Part shown: positions 34,668-45,775 of the stretch, in pieces
Layout: every line of letters begins with the position of its first letter
Position numbering within the stretch: position 1 is the stretch's first letter
Assembly (NCBI GenBank): GCA_030737875.1
Contig: CM060915.1
Span: forward strand, 627,318,786-627,382,785
DNA length: 64,000 nucleotides
Reading direction: 5' to 3'
Source: Allium sativum
Lineage: Eukaryota > Streptophyta > Magnoliopsida > Asparagales > Amaryllidaceae
The notes under the pieces: generated by a model
What the model was told of the DNA's origin: nothing
Database searches by the model: none
What the model saw: the letters and a program-made list of their open reading frames with translations, nothing else
Translations under genes and position numbers: made by a program

Positions 34668-34990
34668 ACTTTGCTATGATCACTTTGCCCCCATGAAGTC
34701 ATAAATGGCTTCACTGCACTGATACATAGCCACTAATCCTTCGCTATGTCCACTTTGCCCCATGGAGTCGCAATTACCCCACTGCACTGGCTCATAGCCT
34801 TACTAATCCTTTACTATGTGCACTCTGCCCCATGAAGTCACAATGACCCCACTGCACTGGCTCATAGTCTTACTACGCATCACTTTGCCCCTCGAGTCAT
34901 AATGACTCTACTGCACTGATAACGTATTCTTGCTACCATCACCTTGCCCCTCGAGTCATAGTGACTCTACTGCACTGATAAGTAGCCCAT
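34668..34990. repeat. Tandem repeat in inner LTR, about 5 units of 60-75 bp
   Basis: Each unit carries CACTTTGCCCC, then GGAGTC-like and TGACCCCACTGCACTG sequences, then CATAG or GATAA. The last two units are shorter and share CCCCTCGAGTCATA. The same array is at about 42007-42325 in the sister LTR. Confidence 0.8.
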
Positions 34991-35149
34991 CATCCATTTT
35001 CAGTGGTGAATCGAAGTTATGAACGTCGACAACTCCTTAGCACACATCCCGTAGCAAAGTCCAACTATGAAGTGAACTCATTGGTTCCCAACTGGATCCT
35101 GAACTCTAACTTCCACTTGGACTACCTTTACATCTCGGGTTATTGGTCA

Positions 35150-35490
35150 TCACCGGATCGGTTCGGATCTTCCCGTAATCACCAGTTCGGTTCGGATCGG
35201 AATGCTTCTTCTTCATTGGATTGGGTCGGATCGTCATCATCCCTGGCGGATCGGGTCGGAATCTCCAGCTTGCCACGGTTCGGATCGGCCTCTTCTAAAG
35301 CACCCCGGGTCGGGTCGTAGTCTCCAAGCCCAGTCGTAGTACATTGGTTCGGGTCGAGGCACCATGGCGGATCGGGTCGGAGAACATCAGGCGGGTCGGA
35401 TCGAATGATGCTTGCCACAAGAAGTGCGAGTGGATCGAAGTGTGAAGTGTGAGAGCGGATCGGGTCCTCCTAACCGATCCGATCCGGTTC
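35150..35490. repeat. GGATCGGGTCGG motif cluster in inner LTR
   Basis: A dozen or so close variants of GGATCGGGTCGGA / GGTTCGGATCGG lie within 340 bp at irregular spacing. Each is CG-containing. The sister LTR has the same cluster at about 42490-42840. It could bind a regulator or be a plain degenerate repeat. Confidence 0.75.
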
Positions 35491-36514
35491 GGGTGTCTTC
35501 CTGCACTTTTTCCAGCAAGCAGTTTACGCCACTCGACGGCGTTTTCGACCATTCCAACTATTCTAATCAATCACAAAACATACCATACAGTCATAGCAGC
35601 ATGTGTAATCAACCACAAACATCAAAACAACAATATAATAGGTTAAAGTGGATCAAATCTAGCCAAAACCCCATATTTTCCCTTAAGCATGTTTAGGTGA
35701 AACTAATGATATGATTAGCAAAACTTAACCAAATTAACCCAAGTTCATATCAGAGGTCTAAAACATCATTTCGAATTTTATAAATATTTTTCCAGATTTT
35801 TATCATGTTTAAATTCGCTAATTAACACTAATTACCCTTAATTAGCCATAATTAGTGAGGACCTATGCAAATCACTCACCTTAGCCACAAATAAAACTTA
35901 GATCTGAAATAAATCTCTGATTTGGTGTGAATCCCAATGCTAAACAGCAGCTCTAATGTTGATTTGGTGAAGTTCTCCCTTGATTTGATGTTGCTAAGCT
36001 TAATCCTTGATTAGAAGGTGATTTGGAGGTGATTTAGAGGTTGGAGGCCATTTTTAGGGTTTCTTAGAGGTAAGAGAAGGCTAGAAAACTGAAATGGAAT
36101 GAATCTCTAACTCTTTTCAGCCTCCCCATAACCCTAATTCCGAAATGGGTTATGGGCCCATTCACTAATCACCTTATTTGGCCCGGTTAAACGGTTTTTC
36201 ACCTTCCAAACCTTGTTTCAGCTATATCTCCCAAACAGTGAGTCCGTTTGGCTATTATGACCACTCTACGGAAAGGTAAACCATGAAACGAATCTAATGA
36301 AAGTGATTTCAGGTCAAAATTCCTTTCCAGTCAAAAGTTATGGCCAAAACAAGATCAACTAGGGGCAAAACGGTCATATAAAAATCGACAAAAATCATGA
36401 ACATAGGAAACGACTCTAATGATTGTTTCCCAAAGTTACATGACCATACGACTTCATATGGGAAAGAAATAAATATTCTACGATCCTCCGATGCGTAGAA
36501 TGCGGGTTGTTACA

Positions 36515-36556
36515 TTCTCCCCCCCCCCCCCCCCTAAGAAATTTCGCCCTCGAAAT
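36515..36556 (-). promoter_or_regulatory. Polypurine tract with a 16-G run
   Basis: On the minus strand the order is GAGGGCGAAATTTCTTA, then 16 consecutive G, then AGAA, then the LTR start TGTAACAACCCGC. This is the expected plus-strand primer site. The homopolymer is unusually long. Confidence 0.85.
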
Positions 36557-36670
36557 TCCGTAACCAAAACACACAAAGGGTCCCGCATGCCAATCATCCA
36601 TAAAACAACAATCAAACAAGCAAAACAAGTCTATCCTAGCATGCGGAATAACTAAATTGCAAAGTAAATC

Positions 36671-38436
36671 TTACCAGGCAAAGAGTTCTGGATACGTCTT
36701 CCTAATGCCCTCCTCTGTCTCCTAAGTACAGTCATTCTCGTTCTCGCCCCACTGAACCTTGACTAGCTTCACCGCCTTCCTTCGAAGTTGCTTCGTATTG
36801 TGCTCGACAATACGAATCGGCTTGCGGTTCCCAACCGCCTCGGGTTCCATCTCGAAGTCCTCTAACTGATCAGGTGAAAAAGTCATATCTGGGTCGTGTA
36901 CGAACTTCCTTAGTTGGGAAACATGAAATACGTTGTGAAATCCCGCCATCTTCTCTGGTAAGTCAACTCTATACGCCAAATTCCCGACTAATTCAAGAAC
37001 TGGGAATGGGCCAACAAATCTTGGTGCCAACTTGCCTCTCCTGCCAAATCGTATTACGCTCTTCAACGGAGAAATCTTGACAAACACCAAGTCACCAACG
37101 GAGAATTTTAAGTCTCTTCTCCTTTTATCAGCATAACTCTTCTGCCTATCCTGGGCAGCCTTCATTCGTTGTTGAATGGTCCTAATCTTATCCGAAGTTT
37201 CCCTCACCACATCTGGTCCAAGCATAAACTTCTCACCGGTCTCTATCCAACATGATGGTGAGTTGCACGGTCTTCCGTACAAAGCTTCATATGGAGCCAT
37301 ACCGATACTGGATTGGTAGCTATTATTATATGCAAACTCTACTAGATGCAAATGGTCATCCCATGATCCACCAAAATCCAATATACATGCTCTCAAGAGA
37401 TCTTCCAATATACGATTCACCCTCTCCGTCTGACCGTCGGTCTGAGGATGATATGCGGTACTGAGACGTAATTCTGACCCTAGAGCCTCTTGTAAGCTCT
37501 TCCAAAACCCACTAGTAAACAATGGGTCTCGGTCACTCACAATGCTTTTAGGTACTCCATGAAATCTCACTACCCATTTCATATACAATTCTGCTAACTT
37601 AGCTGCCGTTCTAGTCGATTTGACTGGTATAAATCTTGCACTCTTAGTCAATCGATCCACAATTACCCAAATGCTATCATGTCCCGCTCTAGTCCTTGGT
37701 AAACCATCGATGAAATCCATCGAGACTTGCTCCCATTTCCATTCGGGAATTTCTAATGGTTGCAACAACCCACTAGGCTTCTTTTGCTCGGCTTTAGCTA
37801 GCTGGCAATTCATGCATTTGGATATAAACTTTCCAACGTCTCTTTTCATCCCTTCCCAGTAGTAAGTCTGTCTCATGTCTCGATACATCTTATCACTACC
37901 GGGGTGTATAGTCAGTTTTGAGTGATGACATTCTCTAAGCACTTCATCTCTCAAACCATTCACGTTGGGTACAACTAGTCTTCCATTCTTTCGAAGCCAT
38001 CCTTCTCGATCAAGCACATACAAATTCATCTCCTCACCGTCGATGTTCATGTCTAACTTGGAGATGATTTCCAATAGATTAGGATCGTCCCTCTGACTGG
38101 AACAAATCCACTCAATCAAAGTGGGTCTGATCGCTAATCTAGCTAGCATTTCTAGATCCAATTCGCACTTTGATCTGAAATCAAACCCTGCGATATACTC
38201 CAGTTGCTTCCACTCAAGAAACATAGCCCCTAAACTGGCATGTCTCCTACTCAAGGCATCGGCTACCACATTACCTTTCCCAGGTGTGTATGCGATATCA
38301 AAATCATACGATGCCAAGAACTCTAACCATCTCTGCTGACGGAGATTCAGATCCTTCTGGGAGAAGAGATACTTTAACGATTTATGATCGGTAAACAACT
38401 CGAATCTTTCTCCCAAGAGATAATGTCTCCACATCT
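36671..38436 (-). pseudogene. Inner chromovirus pol, downstream part: RNase H end, integrase, chromodomain
   Basis: This is the second frame of the inner polyprotein, 570 codons open (38434-36722). It covers the end of RNase H ([10 protein letters not shown]), the integrase zinc module (His 170/171 to Cys 207 and Cys 210) and the catalytic core with Asp 240, Asp 301 and Glu 337 (D35E spacing). The GPY/F module ([13 protein letters not shown]) and a chromodomain-like tail ([14 protein letters not shown]) follow. A TAG at about 36719 replaces the tryptophan of the CTWE motif; without it the frame would run to a TAA at 36671. Integrase inserts the DNA copy, and the tail probably recognises chromatin. 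It is broken by one nonsense change and by the upstream frameshift. Confidence 0.92.
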
Positions 38437-41049
38437 TCAGCGCAACACAATCGCTGCCAATTCCAAATCATGGGTAAGGTACCTTTTCTCATGTGGCTTT
38501 AGTTGCCGACTATCATAAGCTACAACCCTACCTCCTTGCATCAATACAGCACCTAGTCCGGTACCACAAGCATCTGTGTATACCATCATCTCTTCATTCC
38601 CTTTAGGAATTACTAACACTGGTGCACGCATCAACTTTTCTTTTAGACTTTTGAATGCATTCTCACACACTCCGTCCCAGACGAAGGCCTGATTCTTCTT
38701 AGTCAACTGAGTCAACGGTGCTGCTATCTTGGAGAAGTCCTGGATAAATTTACGATAATACCCAGCTAACCCCAAGAAACTTCTTACATCTGTTGCATTC
38801 TTGGGCGTAGGCCAATCCTGTACCGTAGCCACCTTCGCAGGGTCCATGGCAATACCATTCTCTGAAACAACATGGCCCAAGAATCTCACTTCCCTCCTCC
38901 AGAAGTGACACTTAGAGAATTTCGCTTTCAACTGGTGTTTCCTCAACACCTCCATCACTATCCTCAAGTGTACCTTGTGTTCCTCCTCTGTCCTCGAGTA
39001 AACAAGGATATCGTCTACGAACACAAGAATAAACTTATTCAACTGATCTCTGAATACTCGATTCATAAGATCCACAAAGTAGGCTGGTGCATTGGTCAAT
39101 CCAAATGGCATGACCAACCACTCATAAAATCCAAACGGCGTCCTAAATGCCGTTTTCAGAACACTCTCATCCGCCACTCGGAGCTGATGAAATCCTGTCG
39201 CGAGGTCCAACTTGGAGAACACTCTTGCTCCTTCCAGTTGATCAAACAAATCATCTATCCGCGGTAGAGGATACTTATTCTTCCTCGTTACCTTATTCAA
39301 CTCGCGATAGTCCACACACAAATGAAGGGAACCATCTGCCTTAGTGGCAAACACGACTGGTGCTCCCCACTCGGAGATACTTCTTCTAATAAATCCCTTC
39401 TTTAAAAGATTGTTGACTTGCACCCCGAGCTCTCGCTGCTCCCTTGGTGCCATACGACGAAGTGGCATCACTATAGGCCTGGCATCTTTCACTAAGTCAA
39501 TACAGAACTCAATCTCTCGGTGTGGTGGAAGCCCGGTCACCTCCTCAAAGACGTCCGGATACTGGCCAACCACGGGCACGTCTGACAACTCATCATGCGG
39601 GATGTCGAGGGAATTTATAAAACTAGCCATTACCCCATCACTAGGTAGACTACCAAACACTACCCTCCGCCCATCATCCGCCCTAACTGTCACCAAAAAG
39701 CCCTCACAGTCTACCACCACCCCGTATCTTTGGAGCCAATCGACCCCCAATATAATGCCATACCCAGTAAAGCCCAAAACAAAGCAATCACAAACAAACA
39801 TACATCCATGACTCGATAAGACCAAATTTCGGAAAATCATACTAAGGTTAGTTGAACCACCAATCGGATTCGTCACAACCAACGGTCTATCGACTATCTC
39901 GGGTTCCAGTCTCAACCTATCTACCAGGTCACTAGATATGAAGGAACGGGAAGCCCCAGTATCAAACAAAACTCGAACTGGTACATCATAAATAGAAAGC
40001 ATACCTTGAATAATGACATTCTTTCCTTTCTCCACCGTAGTTGGGGCATTCGACGAAGAAGGAACAACATCAATAGCATATGCTTTCACAATCTGCTTCT
40101 CCTTAAGAGGTTGCGGACACTTATCCTTATGATGTCCCACTTGGCCACAGTTATAGCACTTTCCATCCGCTGGCTTGGCCTGACATTCTTTAGCATAATG
40201 GCCCTTCTTACCATAGCTGAAGCACTCAACATCTTTCTTGTTCTTTTTCTGGCCATCCTTAGATTGGTTCTGTTTCCTCTTATTCTGAGAGTTATTCTTG
40301 CCTCCACCGCCTGCTTGCGGCTTCATCCCTTCTGCAGATGCAGCCTCAGTCTTTGGCTTAGGGTAAAGACTCTCTGATCTCAAAGCTTTCCCGACAATCG
40401 ATTCAAAAGTCTCATCAATGTGGTTGATAAGCCTCTCCCCTAAGTATCCATCCAATCCAATAATGAACTTCTCATTCTTCTTCTGATCAGGAGTATCGAT
40501 AAGAGATAGTCCATACTTCGACAAAGTGTCGAATTCAGCAATATAGTCAGAGATTTCCCTACCATTCTGTTTGAGTTCCAAGAATCTCTTAAACAACACT
40601 GACTTCTGGGCAGTTGGAATGAACTTCTCGCTAAAGCGAGCCTTGAACTGATCCCAAGTAACCTGATCTTCTGGAGTAGCTATTCTAATGGCATTCCACC
40701 AATTCATCGCTCGCCCTTGCAGCTGACGAGACGCTAGCCTTCTCTTCATCGCATCCTCGATACCCAAGTCGTCGAAGATACGATCACAGCTATCCAACCA
40801 ATCCTGAACATCTGTGGCCGACTCCGTTCCGTGGAACGGCTTCCCACCAAGGTTAGTGTAATCCTTGCACAACTTGGCGAAATCGACCCTAGGCGCCTGC
40901 ACTACTGGACCACCACCATTTCCGGGACTGGGAACTGCCCCTTGAACATCCCTAAGCATCTCCCTCATGAAGTTAATGAACATCGTCCTCATGTCAGGAG
41001 TATTTACATTGTTGGTCCCTCTACCAGCACCTCTTGCGTATCGGCTCAT
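38437..41049 (-). CDS. Inner chromovirus gag-pol, upstream part: Gag, protease, RT, RNase H start
   Basis: An 870-codon frame starting [11 protein letters not shown] about 190 bp after the primer site. Gag capsid region is at about 50-235, with a basic linker. The first zinc knuckle (276-289) has Tyr 279 in place of its second Cys; the second knuckle (298-311, [14 protein letters not shown]) is intact. Protease has DTGAS at 363-367. RT has [10 protein letters not shown] (Asp 615) and FVDD at 677-680. RNase H has YTDA with Asp 826. A one-base deletion near 38435 shifts the frame just before MWRHYLLGE, giving a stop at 38437. Gag and Pol are in one frame up to there, as in many plant chromoviruses. 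It could still give a truncated Gag-RT product if expressed. Confidence 0.92.
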   Translation of the reverse strand: MSRYARGAGRGTNNVNTPDMRTMFINFMREMLRDVQGAVPSPGNGGGPVVQAPRVDFAKLCKDYTNLGGKPFHGTESATDVQDWLDSCDRIFDDLGIEDAMKRRLASRQLQGRAMNWWNAIRIATPEDQVTWDQFKARFSEKFIPTAQKSVLFKRFLELKQNGREISDYIAEFDTLSKYGLSLIDTPDQKKNEKFIIGLDGYLGERLINHIDETFESIVGKALRSESLYPKPKTEAASAEGMKPQAGGGGKNNSQNKRKQNQSKDGQKKNKKDVECFSYGKKGHYAKECQAKPADGKCYNCGQVGHHKDKCPQPLKEKQIVKAYAIDVVPSSSNAPTTVEKGKNVIIQGMLSIYDVPVRVLFDTGASRSFISSDLVDRLRLEPEIVDRPLVVTNPIGGSTNLSMIFRNLVLSSHGCMFVCDCFVLGFTGYGIILGVDWLQRYGVVVDCEGFLVTVRADDGRRVVFGSLPSDGVMASFINSLDIPHDELSDVPVVGQYPDVFEEVTGLPPHREIEFCIDLVKDARPIVMPLRRMAPREQRELGVQVNNLLKKGFIRRSISEWGAPVVFATKADGSLHLCVDYRELNKVTRKNKYPLPRIDDLFDQLEGARVFSKLDLATGFHQLRVADESVLKTAFRTPFGFYEWLVMPFGLTNAPAYFVDLMNRVFRDQLNKFILVFVDDILVYSRTEEEHKVHLRIVMEVLRKHQLKAKFSKCHFWRREVRFLGHVVSENGIAMDPAKVATVQDWPTPKNATDVRSFLGLAGYYRKFIQDFSKIAAPLTQLTKKNQAFVWDGVCENAFKSLKEKLMRAPVLVIPKGNEEMMVYTDACGTGLGAVLMQGGRVVAYDSRQLKPHEKRYLTHDLELAAIVLR

Positions 41050-41253
41050 CGTTCAATCTGTAAAGAGAAAACGATCAACGACCCCATAGTGGTGCTACTG
41101 CAGTGCGACTTCATCTTTATACTACTAATAGTATATACATATATAGCTTTTGAAAACCAAAATAATAACAAATACGCGCTCTCATATACGTATACTATCT
41201 CTCCCTGATGACTTCCCTAGGTTAACTACGCAACCTAGAGCTCTGATACCAAA
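41050..41253 (-). other. Leader of the inner element with primer binding site
   Basis: The minus strand reads TGGTATCAGAGCTCTAGG two bases (TT) after the LTR end CACA (primer site about 41240-41251). It is followed by about 190 bp of untranslated leader to the Gag start at 41049. The primer is the initiator methionine tRNA. Confidence 0.9.
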
Positions 41254-42004
41254 TGTGACGGCCCGTCCCGCATCAACCGACATTTACTCCAAAAGTGCGT
41301 TGTACACATGTCCAGTTAGCACGGGACGGTCGTCAGAAGGAAAGGAAAGGAGGAAATGAACTAACAAGGAACCTGTAGAATGTCTCACAGCGCATGGTAT
41401 AAAATATAATAACAACATACTTGACATAAAACAGGTGAGACAGTGCATAAGCTGAAAACAACTAACATAGCAGCGGAAAATCCAAGTACAGCTTATGATC
41501 CAAAGTTAACATTATTACAACTTTTCAAACTGTCTCAAAAAGCAAAAGTAAGATAGGGGAAATACGCTACTAATGCCCAAGTAGCGACCACCAACGACAC
41601 AGGGAGAATATCTATATATCATATGTGGAAGCCTCCTGCTCGCCTCCGAATCAGCTACTTGCGCATCACCAGCTAACCTGTTTCTAGTCTGCTCGTGTGA
41701 GCACCCAGAGTAATAAGAAGAGACATAAAACTCTGGGTCAGACATAAAGCCTGGTATGAGCGATAAGCATCTAAACAGAACAATAACAGGTAGACTAAAC
41801 CATACCTGAACCTGGACCTGCAACCAAATAGTTAGCACTACATACTTACAACACTCTAAGGTGCCAATAACTTGTGGTGTAAAGATAATGGGGGTGGGGG
41901 TGTGCATGTCATAGTGATGGCAAACAATCAAGCATAATAACCATCCTCACATCTCTCACTCAGTGCGTAAAGCATACGATATTCACCACTTCGATCACCC
42001 AACA

Positions 42005-42325
42005 TACTTTGCTATGATCACTTTGCCCCCATGAAGTCATAAATGGCTTCACTGCACTGATACATAGCCACTTATCCTTCGCTATGTCCACTTTGCCCCC
42101 ATGGAGTCGCAATGACCCCACTGCACTGGCTCATAGCCTTACTAATCCTTTACTACGTCCACTCTGCCCTATGGAGTCACAATGACCCCACTGCACTGGC
42201 TCATAGTCTTACTACACATCACTTTGCCCCTCGAGTCATAATGACTCTACTGCACTGATAACGTAGTCTTGCTACCATCACCTTGCCCCTCGAGTCATAG
42301 TGACTCTACTGCACTGATAAGTAGC
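42005..42325. repeat. Tandem repeat in inner 5' LTR
   Basis: This is the sister copy of the array at 34668-34990, with five units and the same order of variants. Confidence 0.8.
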
Positions 42326-42489
42326 CCATCATCCATTTTCAGTGGTGAATCGAAGTTATGAACGTCGACAACTCCTTAGCACACGTCCCGCAGCAAAGTC
42401 CAACTATGAAGTGAACTCATTGGTTCCCAACTGGATCCTGAGCTCTAACTTCCACTTGGACTACCTTTGCATCTCGGGTTATTGGTCGT

Positions 42490-42840
42490 CACCGGATCGG
42501 TTCGGATCTTCCCCTAATCACCAGTTCGGTTCGGATCGGAATGCTTCTTCTTTACTGGATCGGGTCGGATCGTCATCATCCCCGACGGATCGGGTCGGAG
42601 TCTCCAGCTTGCCACGGTTCGGATCAGCCTCTTCTAAAGCACCCCGGGTCAGGTCGTAGTCTCCAAGCCCAGTCGTAGTACATCGGTTCGGGTCGGGGCA
42701 CCATGGCGGATCAGGTCGGAGAACATCAGGCGGGTCGGATCGGATGATGCATGCCACGAGAAGTGCGAGTGGATCGAAGTGTGAAGTGTGAGAGCGGATC
42801 GGGTCCTCCTAACCGATCTGATCCGATTCGGGTGTCTTCC
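42490..42840. repeat. GGATCGGGTCGG motif cluster (inner 5' LTR)
   Basis: This is the sister copy of 35150-35490. Several CG sites differ as C/T or G/A, in line with methylation-driven change. Confidence 0.75.
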
Positions 42841-43672
42841 TGCACTTTTTCCAGCAAGCAGTTTACGCCACTCGACAGCGTTTTCAATCATTCCAACTAT
42901 TCTAATCAATCGCAAAACATACCATACAGTCATAGCAACATGTGTAATCAACCACAAACATCGAAACAATAATATAATAGGTTAAAGTGGATCAAATCTA
43001 GCCAAAACCCCATATTTTCCCTTAAGCATGTTTAGGTGAAACTAATGATATGATTAGCAAAACTTAACCAAATTAACCCAAATTCATATCAGAGGTCTAA
43101 AACATCATTTCGAGTTTTATAAATATTTTTCCAGATTTTTATCATGTTTAAATTCGCTAATTAACACTAATTACCCTTAATTAGCCATAATTAGTGAGGA
43201 ACTATGCAAATCACTCACCTTAGCCATAAATAAAACATAGATCTGAAATAAATCTCTGATTTGGTGCGAATCCCAATGCTAAACAGCAGCTCTAATGTTG
43301 ATTTCGTGAAGTTCTCCCTTGATATGATGTTGCTAAGCTTAATCCTTGATTAGAAGGTGATTTGGAGGTGATTTAGAGGTTGGAGGCCATTTTTAGGGTT
43401 TCCTAAAGGTAAATGGAGGCTAGAAAATTGAAATGGAATGAATCTCTAACTCTTTTTAGCCTCCCCATAACCCTAATCCCGAAATGGGTTATGGGCCCAT
43501 TTACTAATCACCTTATTTGGCCCGATTAAGCAGTTTTTCACCTCCAAACATTATTTCAGCTATATCTCCCAAACGGTGAGTCCGTTTGGCTATTATGACC
43601 ACTCTAATGGAAGTGGTTTCAAGTCAAAATTCCTTTCCAGTCAAAAGTTATGGCCAAAACAAGATCAACTAG

Positions 43673-44378
43673 ATATGAAAATATGATCATACAACCCATA
43701 TACTCAATTAAATCTGTACAAGAGATGCTTATCACTCACTAATTCTTTGAATTAACTTGAAATCACTAAATTCCAAATCTGGACTGCGAAGAACTATCTC
43801 TAAATCACTTGATTTGATACGATCTTCTTGTCTTGATGTATATCTAGATTTGCTTGATATAGATCTTTAGTCCCTTTGCGTAGATCTAGAATTTTAATGG
43901 TGGAAAGGTGTATTTGATTGAGCAAGGAGGATCACGAGCTCAACCAAATGTGAGAATGAAGAAAAGTAACCCTCTCTCATCCCTCTAACCACTTATTTAT
44001 AGCTAACGGCCCACTAATGGGTCACTCCAATTCAGCCCATTAATGACAAGCCAACTCTGAACAAATTTTTTTGAAACATTAGAACAACGATTCCTCCCAA
44101 ACCGCTGAACCAATCTTTAATGTGACCATCTACGGAATTGAAAACATCATTTCCTTTCCAATTAAATTGATCTTAACACATGATTTGATCCCAGTCAAAA
44201 GTTCTTCCCTGCTCAAAACTAACATGGACAAAATGGTCACAAATAAAATTGGTAAAAATTGTGGACATGTCTCGCATCCCCAAAAACAATATATTAAAAT
44301 ATGAGAATGATCAAACCCTTAGGGAATTAAATAAAAATATTTTACGATCCTTTGATACATAAAATGCGGGTTGTTACA
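43673..44378 (-). repeat. Outer element 3' LTR, second segment
   Basis: It continues the outer LTR to its end at GGGTTGTTACA (44378). Its first 60 bp (about 43673-43733, ending AGAGATGCTTATC) repeat the 60 bp before the inner element (33856-33915) with about eight differences. Confidence 0.8.
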
Positions 44379-44420
44379 TTATCTCCCCTTTAGGAATTTC
44401 GCCCCCAAAATTCCAAGCAA
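44379..44420 (-). promoter_or_regulatory. Outer element polypurine tract
   Basis: The minus strand reads GGGGGCGAAATTCC, then TAAAGGGGAGATAA, then the LTR start TGTAACAACCCGC. It has the same layout as at 36515. Confidence 0.75.
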
Positions 44421-44555
44421 CACAAGCAAGCAAAACAACTCTGCATGTCTATCGTCCATAGGCAGCCAATTCTATCATCAAACTACCAGCCATTAAACCA
44501 TACATCCATAGCCCTATCCTAGCACATGGAATTCTATCAACAAATATAGTACAAG

Positions 44556-45775
44556 TTATAATAGGGTAAGAATGATACGGCATTTATGGGTCATACCAAC
44601 AAAGAGTTCTGGATGGATCGCCTTCATTCTCTCTTCCATTTCCCACGTACAATCGTCATCATCCTCACTCCATTGCACCTTGACAAGCTTAACCATCTTC
44701 CTCTTAAGTTGTTTCGTGTCATTCCCTACAATGCAAAGTGGCTTACAAGGCTTCGTAATTACGGACTCAGCTTCTAGGTATTCGTACTGATCCGAAGATA
44801 CCATCACATTCGAATCATGCACACACTTCCGTAGAGACGACACATGGAAAACATTTTGCACACTTGAAATCTTCTTGGGTAAATCCAATCTATATGCGAG
44901 CTTTCCCATCCGCTCGACTATCGGAAACGGTCCAATAAACCTTGGAGCAAACTTTCCTTTACCTGTGAATCGAACAACATTCTTCAACGGGAAATATTTA
45001 CGAGAACCATGTTGTAATTGTCGAATTCCAAATCCTTACGACGATTATCAGCGTAACTCTTCTGATGATCTTGGGCTACCTTCATTCATTGATGAACGAT
45101 CTCGATACAATCTGAAGTTTCTCTTATCATCTCTAGCCCAAGTATCAACATATCTCCAGTTTCTAACCAACATGCTGGAGAATTACATGGTCTCCCATAT
45201 AACTCCTCGTATGGTACCATCTCAATGTTCGACTGGTAACTGTTATTGTATGCAAACTCGACTAAATGTAGATGGTCTTCCCATGATCCTCTGAAGTCCA
45301 ATACACAAGCCCTAAGGAGATCTTCCAAAACTCAGTTAATTCTTTTGGTCTAACCATCAGTTTGGGGATGATAAGTCGTATTTAAACACAATTCAGCTCC
45401 AAAAGCTTCTTGCAAACTTTTCCAAAATCCACTTGTGAATAATGGATCTCGATCACTCATTATGCTCTTCGGGATATCATGGAATTGAACTATCCATTTT
45501 ATATAAAGATCAACCAACTTCGATGCTGTCCTAGTTGATTTGACAAGAATAAGTCTAGCGCTTTTGGTTAAGCGATCCACTATAACCCAAATTCCTTCGT
45601 TTCTTGCCTTGGTTCTAGGCAATCCATCGATAAAATCCATCGATATTTGCTCCCACTTCCACGTAGGAACTTCCAATGGCTGAAGCAATTCACTCGGCTT
45701 CTTTTTTTTAGCTTTCACCAACTGACAGTTAATACACTTGGAAATGAGTTTTCCAACATCCCTCTTCATTCATTC
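44556..45775 (-). pseudogene. Outer chromovirus pol pseudogene: integrase and chromodomain
   Basis: Frames in several registers read the integrase zinc motif end (KCINCQ), core ([22 protein letters not shown]) and chromodomain-like tail (LVKVQWSEDDDDCTWEMEE). After HPQTDG there is an in-frame TAG, and the catalytic Glu position reads Lys (TKR instead of TER). The core is therefore dead as well as interrupted. The chromodomain tail itself is open at 44556-44987. Confidence 0.88.

Larger units (their letters stand above)
33916..36514 (-). repeat. Inner element 3' LTR (2599 bp)
   Basis: On the plus strand it runs TGTGACGGCCCGCCC to GCGGGTTGTTACA. It holds a 5-unit tandem repeat (34668-34990), a GGATCGGGTCGG motif cluster (35150-35490) and the conserved GCAGCGG motif at 34132. 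The sequence is otherwise non-coding. Confidence 0.92.
33916..43672 (-). mobile_element. Inner chromovirus element, nearly intact
   Basis: A minus-strand Ty3/gypsy chromovirus: 5' LTR 41254-43672, primer site at 41240, gag-pol 41049-36671, polypurine tract at 36515, 3' LTR 33916-36514. The LTRs differ by roughly 2 percent in a 300-bp stretch compared by eye, so it is young beside its host element. Its 5' LTR lacks about 155 bp at the outer end. It interrupts the outer element's 3' LTR. Confidence 0.92.
41254..43672 (-). repeat. Inner element 5' LTR, truncated at its outer end (2419 bp)
   Basis: It matches 33916-36360 closely, then ends at AAGATCAACTAG, where the partner LTR goes on for about 155 more bases. 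It also lacks about 28 bp near 43605 present in the partner at about 36270. Loss of the outermost U3 may have removed enhancer sequence. Confidence 0.88.

Noticed and set aside
39344..40377. Long plus-strand frames opposite the inner gag-pol
   Set aside because: Antisense shadows of a well-supported coding frame.
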